A stretch of DNA of 64,000 bases, taken from assembly GCA_028023455.1 (NCBI GenBank), contig JAQFVV010000030.1:3180501-3244500 (forward strand), read 5' to 3'. Positions 12,501 through 24,510 of the stretch are shown here, in pieces. Origin of the DNA: Epiperipatus broadwayi. Taxonomy: Eukaryota; Onychophora; Udeonychophora; Euonychophora; Peripatidae. The notes below the pieces were generated by a model that made no database searches, was not told the DNA's origin, and saw only the letters and a program-made list of their open reading frames with translations. The translations under genes and the position numbers were made by a program. The stretch's first letter is position 1. The number at the start of each line of letters is the position of its first letter.

Positions 12501-14579
12501 ACATATTAGCCTGTTTACTGTTGATTCTGTTTACTAAGCAGAGAGGGAGTTCCTATTCCATGTTGTTCATTCAGGCATTCTCCTGATTAAATTTTTAAAA
12601 ATGATTCATTTTTCTACATTAAATGTCAGATCTAATCAGTCAAACAGATAAATTCTGTATTCACTAATTCCCTGCACAGTATAATGAGAACTTTTCAATA
12701 TCATATAATACTAAATCATCTGTGCACTTTACTACTATTAGACAATGCTTTATTTACCACCCACTTTTACAGTTTACAGTTTTGATAACCCCCACAGCCT
12801 TCTTCATAACTTTTATTTCTCTTAACTTCAACTTCTAAATTCAAATTAGTCAAAAAAAAAGATTATGTTTTAATTTAATTTGAAAGCTTATTTTTGTATT
12901 GTACATATAATTTTTGTTTATTTTAAAGATATTTTTATTAATTAAAAATAAAATATACTTCTCCTAATGTATGATTTAACTTTGTAACATTTCTAATAGG
13001 TAAATTGCTCTCAAATAATTTCTATAAAATTAATTCTCTCTCATATGCTCTAATTTTCTTTAACTTTGGTGCAGTCATTTATTTATAGTTATTTATTACT
13101 TGATTTTATATGTATGCTTTGTTATTTGTTTAACTCTGGATTTTCTACCTGGGGTGAATCCAGAACTTAGACTAATTAACACTCTGAAACCTTATTTATT
13201 TTATAATGTTATTATTCAATTCTGAGGTGACCTATTAGTTGTTTTCTATAACTGCTAGTTTACTTTTATTTTTTCATACTCTTAAAATTTCAAATACTTA
13301 AATTTTCCAGTTATTATAAAATCCATAAAGGTGTGATTGAATAATTTTTAATATAGCAGAAAAGTAGGACAGTCAAATCTTAACATATATTTTATCAAAT
13401 GAAATATAAATCTCTCTATATATATTCTAGTGGCATAGCATATTATTTATATAAATTATGGCATTCAAACAAGGGTCATTTATTTTAAAGCAGTAAATCA
13501 TATTCAATGTCATTAGTGACCTCTTTTCATATTGCATTACTGACATTTGGCATATCTTCATGAATATATATATTACGTACTTCTAGTCTGAGGGTTGCGA
13601 CAAGATTGAACCCATAGATTTCTTCTCATGCTTTGCCCTGTGAATAGTTGACCTTCCCAGGACCACTTTCTTTATATAAAAGGCCTCTCCACATCAGTGA
13701 CATCCATGCCTTATCCATATTTTTCTAAGCACTGCCCAAGAAGAGGGTCTTAGATTTCATTTTCATCCAGAAGCATGACCTTTTTCTGTTATTTCTTTAC
13801 CACATTGTCAATACTGCAAACTTCTTTGTATTACTATGTCTTTTCTTCATGACCCAGTTTTGATGTTGTAATATTAAAATTGTGCTCTGCTCAAAATATA
13901 TATAAATGCCAACTACTACTAGTTTTATTAATAGAATTTATTTCAATCTTATACAATCCCACCATCATAATTTATTATTTCTGTATTTAAGAATATATGT
14001 CTTGGGCAAAATCAAGCATTCTGTCTTCTAAATGTTGAGTTAAAGAATTTTTCAATAAATATTTTGTCATAGATTCAAATATAATCTTTCAAATGTATTT
14101 TGTTTATTTCCACGACCTCAGCACCATGAAAATAGTTGTCATATATATAATGAATCTCAGAACATTCCCTGAAATTGTCAGTCACCACATTTCAGAACCA
14201 TATATAAAAATGTTAATAGAAATTTTATGTAAATTCTTTCTAATAATTGATTGGCATCTTAATATTGGACCCACCAAAGATGTGTGTTTATTTATAGTAT
14301 ATGTCATTTAATTAATAAAAGAGCATATGAAAAATAATAGCGTGAATGACAATATGTAATTATCTACCAGTTAGTAGACTGCTCATTTATGCACACATTA
14401 ATGTATATAAATAATTTGTCATGTTATTAAACTATTTTATTGTCTAACTTATTTGAGTTGTTCAAATTACCTTTTCTCCATTTCTACGTGTACAACCATC
14501 CGTATGCTTATTTAATTAAGTCATAATGTAATTAATAAGTCTTATTGTCTTCTCCGCTCTGCTAGTGGGCTAGATTTAA
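9581..14579. other. Long AT-rich interval without recognised genes
   Basis: About 5 kb of A+T-rich sequence. The segment 13,570-13,870 has more balanced composition (for example GGACCACTTTCTTTATATAA and CATCCAGAAGCATGACC) and may be a decayed transposable element read on the minus strand, but I cannot assign it. Nothing else is supported. Confidence 0.45.
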
Positions 14580-14744
14580 AATAAATTCTCATGGGCCATC
14601 ATTATATATTATTCATTAGGTGTTTGATCTAGGGCTTAGGTTCGAATTCAGGTTGATCCCTGACCTAAATCTCAGGCTTGACTGGGTTTGAAGTACATCT
14701 CATTGAGTTCCAGCTCATGTTAGATGGAACAACATGTTTTGATT
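14580..14744 (+). repeat. Possible tRNA-like/SINE-like sequence, degenerate
   Basis: A pocket of higher GC contains CTTAGGTTCGAATTCAGG, which fits a polymerase III B box (GGTTCGANNC), followed by GGTTGATCCCTGACC and GGGTTTGAAG. It directly precedes the SINE-like hammerhead-bearing repeat and could be part of a larger composite. No convincing A box was located. Confidence 0.3.
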
Positions 14745-15010
14745 AGTACAATAGAGAGTAGAGAAGATTGAAGCCTGCACATTAAAGTTTGAAGATTTGC
14801 TATCTTAATATAAACTGAGCAATGATTATATTATGTGTGTTGGAGATGACAATCTGGGATAACTTATAAGTGTTCTTTTAGCATGAAATACTATATTGGA
14901 TATCATTTATATTATTCACATGTATGTGGTTATGGGTATCAGTTGTATAAAATGGAATGAATAGTTGTTGGGAGCTTGAAAGTCTGAGTTCAAATCCCTT
15001 CTAATATACA
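14745..15010 (+). mobile_element. SINE-like hammerhead-bearing repeat (family H), copy 1
   Basis: This copy aligns by eye with those at 44,520-44,785 and 47,855-48,130. In order, it has GAGAAGATTGAAGCCTG, TAAAGTTTGAAGATTTGCTA, a hammerhead-like block at about 14,829-14,897, GGTATCAGTTGTATAAAATG, and a tRNA-like end GAGTTCAAATCCCTTC that fits a polymerase III B box. The hammerhead block keeps GAAA at 14,885-14,888 and a stem I hairpin at 14,840-14,862 (TTGG, AGAT, loop, AATCT, GGATAA). Its core reads CTTATAA instead of CTGATGA, so this copy should be inactive. It is non-coding. Confidence 0.65.
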
Positions 15011-15284
15011 TATGCTTTAAATACCAGTAAAACAAATTCCTCAGCAAAATCACTCATTAATACTAAAACTACATTGATATACATTATATCCAAATCAAAT
15101 TTTTGGAGATAATTAGTATTTTTTTAAATAAAAAAATAATTAAATTTTAAAAAAAAACTTGGATTCTATGTTAATAAAAATGTAATATCTCTTATGTGTA
15201 ATGAAATCTACATAATATTATAATTCTAGTTTTTTTTTATGAATTTATTGAATCATTTGATCAATTTATATTAACTTGCAAACT
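15011..15284. other. AT-rich spacer
   Basis: No feature seen between the family H copy and the hammerhead array. Confidence 0.5.
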
Positions 15285-15394
15285 TTATTCTTCAGATAAG
15301 AACAAATATATACATATATTAAATAACCTCAATACTACCAAATATTCTTTTAAATTCATATAAATAAAGATACAATAAAAACCAAATGACCCCC

Positions 15395-15460
15395 AAGATG
15401 TATTTCGTACTGAATTAGCACTCATCAGTTGGTCCACTTAACCATATCTCATATATGTTT
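15395..15460 (-). ncRNA. Hammerhead-like motif, array unit A (core intact)
   Basis: On the minus strand CTGATGA lies at 15,428-15,422. Stem II follows as GTGCT paired with AGTAC around AATTC, then GAAA at 15,406-15,403. Both invariant core strings are intact. The flanking stem I (a TGGT with ACCA hairpin) is short, and stem III is not convincingly paired, so folding and activity are uncertain. Confidence 0.45.
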
Positions 15461-15854
15461 CTATTATATAAAAAATATTTATCTACATTAAATAATTACA
15501 CCATCTACTTTAGATAAATACAGTAATAATTATTGCTAATCATTTACTAAACTAGAGATTATCTCTAGCACAGATATAAACTACAAAACTCAATTAAAGT
15601 TTAATATATTTGATATTTTTTTATTTAAGCACACACACACATACATGGAGTTATTCACATTTCTCTTTCCTACAAGTAATATCTTTATAAATATATTAAA
15701 TAATCTTAATATTAGCACAATCTTTTAAATTCATATAAATAAAGATACAATAAAAGACAAATGACCCCCAAGATATATAATGACTTTATAAATATATTAA
15801 ATAATCTCAATACCAGCGGATATATAAAAATACAATAAAAGACAAATAACCCCC

Positions 15855-15930
15855 AAGATGCATTTCATGCTGAACCAGCACTCATCAGTTGGCACAGGTC
15901 ATCATCTCTCATATATGTATCTATTATATG
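15855..15930 (-). ncRNA. Hammerhead-like motif, array unit B (core intact)
   Basis: On the minus strand CTGATGA lies at 15,888-15,882. A six-base-pair stem II (GTGCTG with CAGCAT, loop GTT, closed by a G-U pair) follows, then GAAA at 15,866-15,863. This is the cleanest stem II in the array. Stem III pairing with the ATGCATCTTGG side is not obvious. The next unit, near 16,173, has TTGATGA and GATT and looks dead. Confidence 0.45.
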
Positions 15931-16505
15931 AAAAATATTTATCATAAATGTCAATCTAACTCAATCCACATCTTTGACACTATCCATTTGTGATAAATAC
16001 AGTAATGATTATTAGTAATCATTTACTAAACTAGAGATTGTGTCTAGCACAGCTACAAACTTCAAAGCACAATTAAAGATTAATATATCTGATTTTTTTT
16101 AAAATTAAGCATGCACACACATTAAGTCATTCACATTTCTCTTTTCCATCTGTAATCATGCTGAACCAACACTCATCAATTGGATCAGGTCTCCATCTCT
16201 CATATATATCTATTAGATAAAAATATTTATTTATATTAAATAATTACATTTTGAATTACAAGTGCCAATATAACTCAAGCCACATCTTTGGCACCATTCA
16301 CTTTAGATAAATATAGTAACGATTATTATTAATCATTTACTAAACTAGAGATTATCTCTAGTACAGATATAACCTTTAAAACTCAATTAAAGATTAATAT
16401 ATATGATTTTTTAAAAATTAAGCACACCCACACATGAAGTTATTCACATTTCTCTTTTCCCACATGTAATATCTTTATAAATATATTAATAATCTCAATA
16501 CTCCT

Positions 16506-16990
16506 ACGTATTTTTTTCAAAGATGTGGGTTGAGTTAGATTGACACTGGTAATTCAAAATGTAATTATTTAATGAAGATAAATATTTTTCATACAATAGA
16601 GATATATATGATAGATGGTGTCCTGGGCCAACTGATGAGTGCTGGTTCAGCACAAAATGCATCTTGGAAGTCATTTGTCTTTTATTGTATCTCTATATGA
16701 ATTTAAAAGAATATGAGCTAGTATTGAGATTATTTAATATATTTATAAAGATATTACACATTGGTAAGAAAAATGGGAATAACTTCATGTGTGTGTGCAT
16801 AATTTAAAAAAAAAAAACCAGATATATATTAATCTTTAATTGAGTTTTGAAGTTTATATTTGTGCTAGAGACGATCTCTAGTTTAGTATGTGATTAGTAT
16901 AATCATTACTATATTTATTTAAAGGGAATGGTGTCAAAGATGTGGGTTGAGTTAGATCGATACTTGTAATTCAAAATGTAATTATGTGAA
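16506..16990 (+). repeat. Inverted copy of the hammerhead array unit
   Basis: From about 16,506 the array sequence continues in the opposite orientation, carrying CTGATGA at 16,632-16,638 on the plus strand and a perfect six-base-pair stem II (GTGCTG with CAGCAC). GAAA is replaced by AAAA at 16,654-16,657, so the core lacks G12. The junction with the direct copies makes 15.3-17.0 kb a very large imperfect foldback. Confidence 0.65.
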
Positions 16991-17700
16991 CAACTAATTA
17001 TTGTCTGTCTAACTTAATTAATTATAAGATCACAAATTATTTTTTTTATCTTGTTTAATATGTATGTACTTATAATCTCTAACCCAAAACAGATTGGAAT
17101 AATTAGGCAGTAGAGAAGTAGTACTACGGTCAGAAAAGAAAACAATTTATTTTACCATTTTAGTTTTAAAACATTTCAATTTAGTTAATTGTTATACCAT
17201 GAAGCTGCAAAATAAAACATCATTAAAACTATATATGTGTGTGTGTGTGATCTTTTATACAAAATAATTATTCAGTCTTATATCAAATATAGCATATATA
17301 ATGTTAATATCTTAAGTGTTTGTCTGTGCATACACTTATGAGTCTTATTTGGTTTTTCCCCTCAGTTTTCCTTTGGTTGCATTTTTTAGAGAAAAAACTT
17401 ATTCTCTATTTTACCTTTATTTTTTAAGAAAATTTCATTAAAGCATAAATTCAAAAAGTGATTCTGTAAATAAGCAAAGTATAATAAATGTAAATAACTA
17501 AATGAAACAATTTAATTACAGTCTTTAGGCTAAAAAATGTATTTTATAAAAAAAAAGCATATTCTCCATTAAATCTCTATATTTAAGAGATTTGGTTAGT
17601 GTATAAGTTAACATACTCGGAATAATATGTGAAGTATTTAAAAAGCAACTTTTAATTAACAAAAAGAACCAAAAAATAGTAAATGTTTTTTATTTGATGC
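16991..17700. other. AT-rich sequence, nothing recognised
   Basis: A short (GT)n run lies near 17,235-17,248. No coding or repeat family match is seen. Confidence 0.5.
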
Positions 17701-18070
17701 CAGTAAATTTTTAATTGCCTATTTTTCTGCTAAAATGTAGATATACTCAAACAAAAGCTAACTATAATAATCTTATACTTATTTAAAAACAAATATTTAA
17801 TAATTTTATAGAAAATAAAAGCAAAAAAGTAAACAAATGAACTATAAATTTATTTTTCTACTTTTACAATATCAACAAATGCCTCCAGTAAATTTTTAAT
17901 TGCCTATTTTTCTGCTAAAATGTAGATATACTCAAACAAAAGCTAACTATAATAATCTTATACTTATTTAAAAACAAATATTTAATAATTTTATAGAAAA
18001 TAAAAGCAAAAAAGTAAACAAATGAACTATAAATTTATTTTTCTACTTTTACAATATCAACAAATGCCTA
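17701..18070 (+). repeat. Perfect 185-bp tandem duplication
   Basis: Bases 17,701-17,885 are repeated without any difference I can find at 17,886-18,070; both copies start CAGTAAATTTTTAATTGCC and end ATATCAACAAATGCCT. The sequence is A+T-rich and non-coding. Perfect identity in a region where other repeats are heavily diverged means the event is very recent, or is an assembly artefact. Confidence 0.9.
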
Positions 18071-19779
18071 CATTGTCAAGCATAGAAATGTTCTTTCTTT
18101 TTATCAGAGAGTATGCACAGGATTTTGTTTTCTTTTGATTTATTGATAACTTCTCACATCTAGGCACTATAGTTAAAATCAAAATTTTAATCTATTAAAT
18201 AGTTTTTGGTCAATAGAATCACCCAAAGACTTTTTTAATTAAAATTTTTCTCATCAAATGATTTCAATGAATTCTGCCATTATAGCATTGATCACCACAA
18301 TGACAAATGTGTGAATTTCATATAAATAATTAAAGATAAATATTAATAATATTATAAAAAAAGTAAACAAATAAACACAAACAAAATAATTTTTTGTCAG
18401 TATCTATGTGAACAAATGCAGATTGTGAGGCACCTGACTAAAGGATTTTAACTTTCTTTCCTTTATTTATTGCTTATGACATCTAAGAACAATAGTTATA
18501 ACTATTTTCAATTGCTAAAATCAATAAAAGTTTAAATTTTCATTGACAGTCTTAACTGATAAAAGATCTAAATTGATTCTTGCTGTTTTTTATGTGAAAA
18601 CCATGAAAGATTATAGAAAAAAAATATAAAATCTAGATAAGTGTATATAAATATAAAATTAAATTAGTTTTAAATGAATATTATCAAAAAATATTGAATC
18701 ATGAGGGGAAAATTTTCATCATGAGAATAAATGGAACCCATTACTCCGGGTCAATCTTGTATAAAAAGTAGATCACAGATATAAAAACATTCTTCATAAA
18801 AATGAAAAATTAATGTTTTGATGCTCATTTATTCTCTCCAGAACTAAGGTACCCTTGAGAATCATTATGACAATTTCTAAAATAATAACAAAAGTTCTTG
18901 TAAAATTTGTGCATAATATAATTTTAGATATATATTTATCTACATTTTAATGATTGTTTTCCCCCCAACATATTAAAAGTGAATAGAAATCAGTCTTTAT
19001 CTTGTATGAGAGTGTGTGATAAAAGTTATAAGGCTGTCAATTTGGGTATGGAGATATAGTAGGTATCGGAAATTTTTATCTCCCCTAAAAAGTGAATGAT
19101 ATAGTTGCAAAATGCTTGTATTGTAAAATGATGGTTTGAATTTTTGCATTAATGGCTGCAACATGGCATAACTGAGAAGAGAGAAGGATTGGATAAAAGT
19201 AGTGATTATCATTTTTTAAATTGTTAAAAGTAGATAAATACTAGTCTCAACTTTTATAATGAAAAATAGCAAGCTCTGAACAGAAATGTGAAAATTCAGA
19301 TGTTTGATATTTCTGGTTTACTTTAAGTATGGGGATCTTTACAATATGGTGGAATTGAGATAAGACAGACACTAAATGTAATACTGCAGTAATAACTTCA
19401 TTATCCTTTGTTCTTCAGTCAATTTACTATAATTATGGGTACTAGAGTCTCTGCATCATTAATTTATAAAAATAAAATGAGATCATTCTCAGGACCTTTG
19501 ACATTTAAAAAACAAAGATTAATATAAAATATAGTGATTAGATATTTATAGCTCTTACCTTTTTTTAGTAATCTTGAATTTTAAAGCTGCTTGTTGAAAA
19601 AATCTTTGATTGAAATTTGTTTTGGGTAAAGTTTACTTCTCAGTCAAAGCACAATTATTATTGTTGTGTTGTTATGTGATATATTGTATTTAGTTAATGT
19701 GATGTGACATGGTTACTCCTTTATTGAAGTTAGGAATCTCTCAGCTAATATGTCCAATAAAAAACCCTATTGCCATCTT
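18071..19779. other. AT-rich sequence, nothing recognised
   Basis: About 1.7 kb without a coding signal. The open frame on the minus strand near 19,000-19,210 has no recognisable features. Confidence 0.5.
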
Positions 19780-22700
19780 ATCTTCCTTTTCCATTCCCCA
19801 ACATAAGTTTTTCCCATATTCTCTTTGCTCTATCCCATTTTCACATCATCATATTTTTCTACTCCATGACTTTTGTATCTAGATCTTCATTATCTTTTTT
19901 CAATGCCAGCATAAAGAGTAATAACCCACTTTCTGTATAATCACTTGGTCTATATTTATTCATCCACAACTTCATTATTTGTACCCTTTCTACTTGTAAG
20001 CATTTACATTCTATTAGCAAATGTCTAATATTTTCCATGTCTTTATTACAGACCCTGTAGACTAAATCCACATTTCTTCATTTTTGTGCATATTCCTTTG
20101 TTGTTAGTGATCTTGCTCGAGCCTTAAATAGTAAACTATTTTCCCTGTTATTGTCATAAATTAACTCACACCCAATATTCTGTTTACTTTTATATATATT
20201 TAAGCATTTTAAACTCTCCCTACTAGTTTTCCATCTCTCCAGTTTCTGATTTTTTTTTATTAATACATCTACTCTTCTATCCCATTCTTTGCCACTATAA
20301 CACTCAACACTCCTCCTAACACAATCATCTCACCCTTTGTATGAATATACTGACATAAAGTCTTTTTCCAAATCTTCTGCACACCATACTACCTTTCTCA
20401 CCCATTTTGTTACCTGACATTTGTTCATCACTCAATTAAATACTATTTTTGTTATTCTCTTATTATTCATAAATTGCAATCTAGCAAACATTTTCACTTT
20501 ATGTTTTACATCTTTCATATAAAAACTTGACAATCCTCATCTCTCCTTGAATGATTACTTTGCTGTCCACATATCTGTATCTAATGCATGTCTTCCTACT
20601 TCTCTTTGTACTTTTTCTAAGTAATCTAACACCCCATTGCTAACACATAACACATTATTACCATCCATACAATTATTGCTACATCATATTTGTTATATGA
20701 AAACACTGTTAATTTCTTTATTAATATATTTTTCTTTGCTTTATTTATTAATTTTTTCTGTCCATTCCTCCAAGAAATTTATCTGATTACTTAAGACAAT
20801 TTCCAAATAGCTGTACCTATTCAGCCCACTTAGCTATATATCCCCCAAGAAAAATTCATTCTCTTCTCTTTCCCCAGCATTTACCATCGTTACTTTTGAT
20901 TTTTCTTTACTAAATTTGATCCCCATCTCTTTAACCCCCTTGTGCAAGTCTTACACAACTTCTATATTTTCCCTATTCTCTGTGCATAAGAAAATATGAG
21001 CAAATAAAAGACCTAATAATGTACACACTCCCTGCCATCTACTAATGGCATCTCTACTCCTCTTCCTAATCTTTCTATTGCCTTTTCTATTTCTCTCAAA
21101 AATAAAATATGTGACATAGAACATCCCTGCCTTAGTCCCACTTCATTTTTAACTTTAACTGATTCTATATTTTCTAATTTATACACATAATAATTATTTT
21201 CATATAATCTCTAAGATTCACTAGAGTCCCATTATTTCCCAAATTTACTAAACTTACCTATGCCTATTCATTCTAAAACCTTCTTGCATTACTTCTACTA
21301 TATTATTTTCCTCCATTCATTTTTCCAACCCTTCCAGTCACCATATATGCAAAAACTTTATACAACACCAATGTTATAGCTACCAGTGTAGAATTGCTTA
21401 TCTTTCTATGAGCTTTACTCTTTCCTTTAAATAATAGTCTCACTCTCACATTATTTCCGCTATCTGGAAATTCTGTCTGTTGTGCCATCTTATTAAAGCA
21501 TAATATTATATTTAATTTTGCTCTATTTTTCAAATTCATCTCCATCTCTGCTGTCCATCCATCCAAACCTTTTGCCTTCCCATTTTTCAAGTTCTTCCCT
21601 GCCTCAGTCAATTCATTTTCTATAAAACTAATTTCTATTATTATGTGCTTGTAGATTGTTATCATTCTGCCCTTCACATCTAACATCTTTTCTATATCCA
21701 TTACATACTTATTTAAGATTGACTCTAATTCTTCTCTAGAACTACATCATTTAGTAATACTATTTCTCTCTCCACTACATTCCTTCTTTTAATATATTTC
21801 CAAATTTTTTTACTCCCATCTCTTCCATTTTTATTAATACTTTCCAATAATTTTCTATTTAATTTTATTCTCTCTATACAATTATCTGTTTTAGCCAGCT
21901 TCTCTTTATTTAAATAATTTTCCCCATTTAATAGTTACATCTTTTTCACTTTCTTTGTTCTTAGCATCACATTTATATTCTCTACATACTTTCCCCTCTC
22001 TTTTACACATTTACTAATTCTCACTTTTCTATTACTTTTCTGAATATTCTCACCTAAAACTCTATTTGCCATTTTTTCTACTTCACCAACCCAATCTTTA
22101 TATTCACTCCCAACAAACTCTTCGATAACTTCTACTTTTATTTTATATTCTTCTAACTTATTCTTATCATTCACCCTCTATTCATATCTTTCACTATTCT
22201 TTTTACTTTTATTATTATTCCCCTCATATTGCTAACCATTTTTATTATAAAAAAAATTATGATCACTATTACATACTCTCTTTTCATTATCAAAAACTTT
22301 AATTTTCCATATTTTATTCATTTCCTCTCTATCTACTAATATATAATATATTGTGGGAAATATATTATTTCTAGACCATATGTATTACTTCTCATAGATA
22401 TTTAATTTGCTTGCTGACAAAAAAATTTCAGAATCTGTCCATTCTTGTTTATCCAAGTCATCAATTTCTTTAATATGCCCTTTTATATTCCCTATAACTA
22501 TAATTTTCTTCTCCCCTGTTTTTGAAACTCTGTACATTCTTAATAGGCATTCATATATGCTACTGTTCCACTCCATTATAGTTTGACTATCTTTAGTGGC
22601 CATATATACTATAACCACCATCCATTCTTTCTAAATTTATCTCAAACCATAAATGTTTTTGATACTTTACAATATTTAAATATTTTTTTCACATTACTTC

Positions 22701-23470
22701 TATATCATTACCCCTTTTTTCATTTTTTTTTGTATTTATATCCTGCCATACCAAATTTTCTAAAGTAGGTTCTTCTCTTAGATGTGTTTTCACTATTGCT
22801 AATACCTCAAGCCCTTTATTTTTAACTGCTTTGTTTAATTGCAATCACTTTTCTGATTTCCTTTCTTTCTACCCTTTTATAAATTCTTTTGACTCTTTCT
22901 TCTCTATTATATTTTATGTTAGTTTATTTATTTTTAGTTTTATTGACACATTCCTTCTCCACATCTACATTTACATCTAGATAAGCTGCCCCTTTTCTAC
23001 TTCTTACATCCTATCCATCCTTAACCTTCTTTTTGATAATACTATAATTTAAAACCCTTTATAAGTTTACCAAAATATAATATTTTTCATAAATCAAGCT
23101 TCCTAATACTCCACTTCCTTAATTTGCTAAATGCAATCCATCTTTACTATATAACTTCCTCTTACTAATAAAAAAATCCCACACATCCACAAACATAACA
23201 TTATTCATTGCGTAGTTTTTCAATCTCTCATTTATAGAACATGCCCTATCTAATGTATACCTATTATCGAATCTTAGTAGTAATCCAACTATTCCTACTC
23301 TTCCTTTAATCTTATTCAAACTACTAATCAATTCTTTGTACTCAACTATTACTCTCTTTGATGACTCTGACATATTATTTGTCCCCAACATAGCGCAAGC
23401 ATCTCCACTTTCCTTTTTATCTAAAATTGTTACTTCATGATTCTCCACAAAGATCTCACATCATCTCTCT
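19780..23470 (-). pseudogene. CR1-like LINE retrotransposon, SGNH esterase + endonuclease + reverse transcriptase, broken
   Basis: Read on the minus strand, domains appear in LINE order. An SGNH/GDSL-like esterase block is at 23,448-23,119 (MLGTNN, GLLLRFDNRYT and DGLHL). An endonuclease remnant at about 22,620-22,385 contains IVIGNIKGHIKE, where active elements usually have GDFN. Reverse transcriptase fingers are at 21,640-21,300 (LKNGKAKGLDGWTAEM) and motif B at 21,143-21,101 (GLRQGCSMSHILF). A C-terminal zinc-finger-like end is at 20,070-19,860 (VCNKDMENIRHLLIEC). Many stops and frameshifts separate these parts. The catalytic FADD box reads FAHI near 21,012-20,994, so both catalytic aspartates of motif C are gone. 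An esterase next to APE endonuclease and RT is typical of CR1-group LINEs, but the exact clade is not secure. Confidence 0.75.
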
Positions 23471-24150
23471 TCTCTCTCTTTTTAATTTAATAAAATAAGT
23501 ATTGAACCACGACAAGAAACAAAATAATAATAGAAATAAAATAAACAAGGATGACCAATGAAAATAACATAAGAGCAAATGCAGAAGTGCTTTTAATAAA
23601 TTAAAACTTAAAAGTAAGTATTTAAAACTATCTTTGATGAAACATTAGTCTGGACAATTTTTAAGTCTTTCATTTAACGTAAGGAAGAGGTAAGAAGCAA
23701 AGTGTTATATATTAGTTTATTTAAAAAAACAACAACAACAAAAAAACTATCCATGAGGAAAAAATTGCATCGAGAGTCACAATTTGCTAATAATCAGTGC
23801 AATAAATGACAATTCATGAAGCTATAGATCCATAAGAAAAAAAAAACAATATTTCTAAGTGTAATTCCGAGCCAAAAAAAAAAAGGCACGAACAATGGAT
23901 TAATTTCTCAGATAATATATTAAAACCACATTAACAAATTTATCAAGAAACTATAGATTTATGACTGGGGTTCTGTAATAAACTGGGTTAATGCTAAATT
24001 AAACAATGACAAACTATCACCGATAATGATCAAGTGTTATATGTCCCTTTAAGGTTGTATTTGTCAACTGCCTATTCAACCAGCCATGGGCAAAGCTTCA
24101 TATTCAAAATCACATTGGATGATTTAATAAGTCACTTTATTTACAAGTGT
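23471..24150. other. AT-rich sequence, nothing recognised
   Basis: Flank of the LINE beyond its 5' end; poly-A rich with no recognised feature. Confidence 0.45.
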
Positions 24151-24190
24151 GGATTGACAATGGTTGATAATGATGATGATGATGATGTTT
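24151..24190 (+). repeat. Orphan RTE-like 3' tail with (GAT)n
   Basis: The string GACAATGGTTGATAATGATG running into a short (GAT)n tract closely matches the bases just after the stop codon of the RTE fragment at 26,580-26,615 (TTGATAATGGTTGATGATGA). It may be the 3' extremity of another RTE insertion truncated to its last few bases. Chance similarity of microsatellites is the alternative. Confidence 0.4.
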
Positions 24191-24220
24191 ATAATGATTA
24201 GCATTTTGAGATTGTTATTT

Positions 24221-24450
24221 GCTTCTATTATTTTAAATCACAATATAACAATACAACTATTATATAAAACACAGAAACTTTAAAATAATATAAAACATTA
24301 TTGTCAAGTGCTTTCAACTCATTGACTCTTTATCAAGGCTGTATAAAAATCGTTAGCTTGGCAATAGTGTTTTATATTATTTTAAAGTTTCTCTGTTTTA
24401 TACACTAGTCGTATTGTCACATTGTGATTTATATTTTATAATAACAGAAG
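24221..24450. mobile_element. MITE-like inverted-repeat element, about 75-bp arms
   Basis: The left arm at 24,221-24,308 (including AATCACAATATAACAATAC and ACTTTAAAATAATATAAAAC) is repeated inverted at 24,356-24,450 with about a dozen differences. The loop of about 48 bp is unrelated. There is no coding capacity. This architecture suits a non-autonomous DNA transposon, but target-site duplications could not be fixed. Confidence 0.72.
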
Positions 24451-24510
24451 TATTAGATTTCTTGTTTTATTGTTTCTTTACATTTGTTTCAATGTAATAA
24501 CATTTTGTTA

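Larger units (their letters stand above)
15285..16505 (-). repeat. Irregular direct array of hammerhead-containing repeats
   Basis: At least three direct copies of a repeat share the same ordered blocks: ATATCTTTATAAATATATTA, AGATACAATAAAA, CAAATGACCCCCAAGATG, a hammerhead-like block (written on the minus strand), TAGATAAATACAGTAATAA, AAACTAGAGATTATCTCTAG and a run ending GTTATTCACATTTCTCTTT. The hammerhead blocks sit near 15,403-15,445, 15,863-15,905 and 16,155-16,195. Spacing between cores is 460 then 291 bp, and a partial unit lies at about 15,675-15,770, so the array is not regular. The 17-bp CTAGAGATTATCTCTAG is itself palindromic. Animal satellites and retrozymes with one hammerhead per unit are known; membership in such a class is inference. 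Confidence 0.72.

Noticed and set aside
13570-13870. Decayed transposase or gag fragment on minus
   Set aside because: Composition suggests former coding sequence, but no conserved block could be recognised, so no family is assigned.
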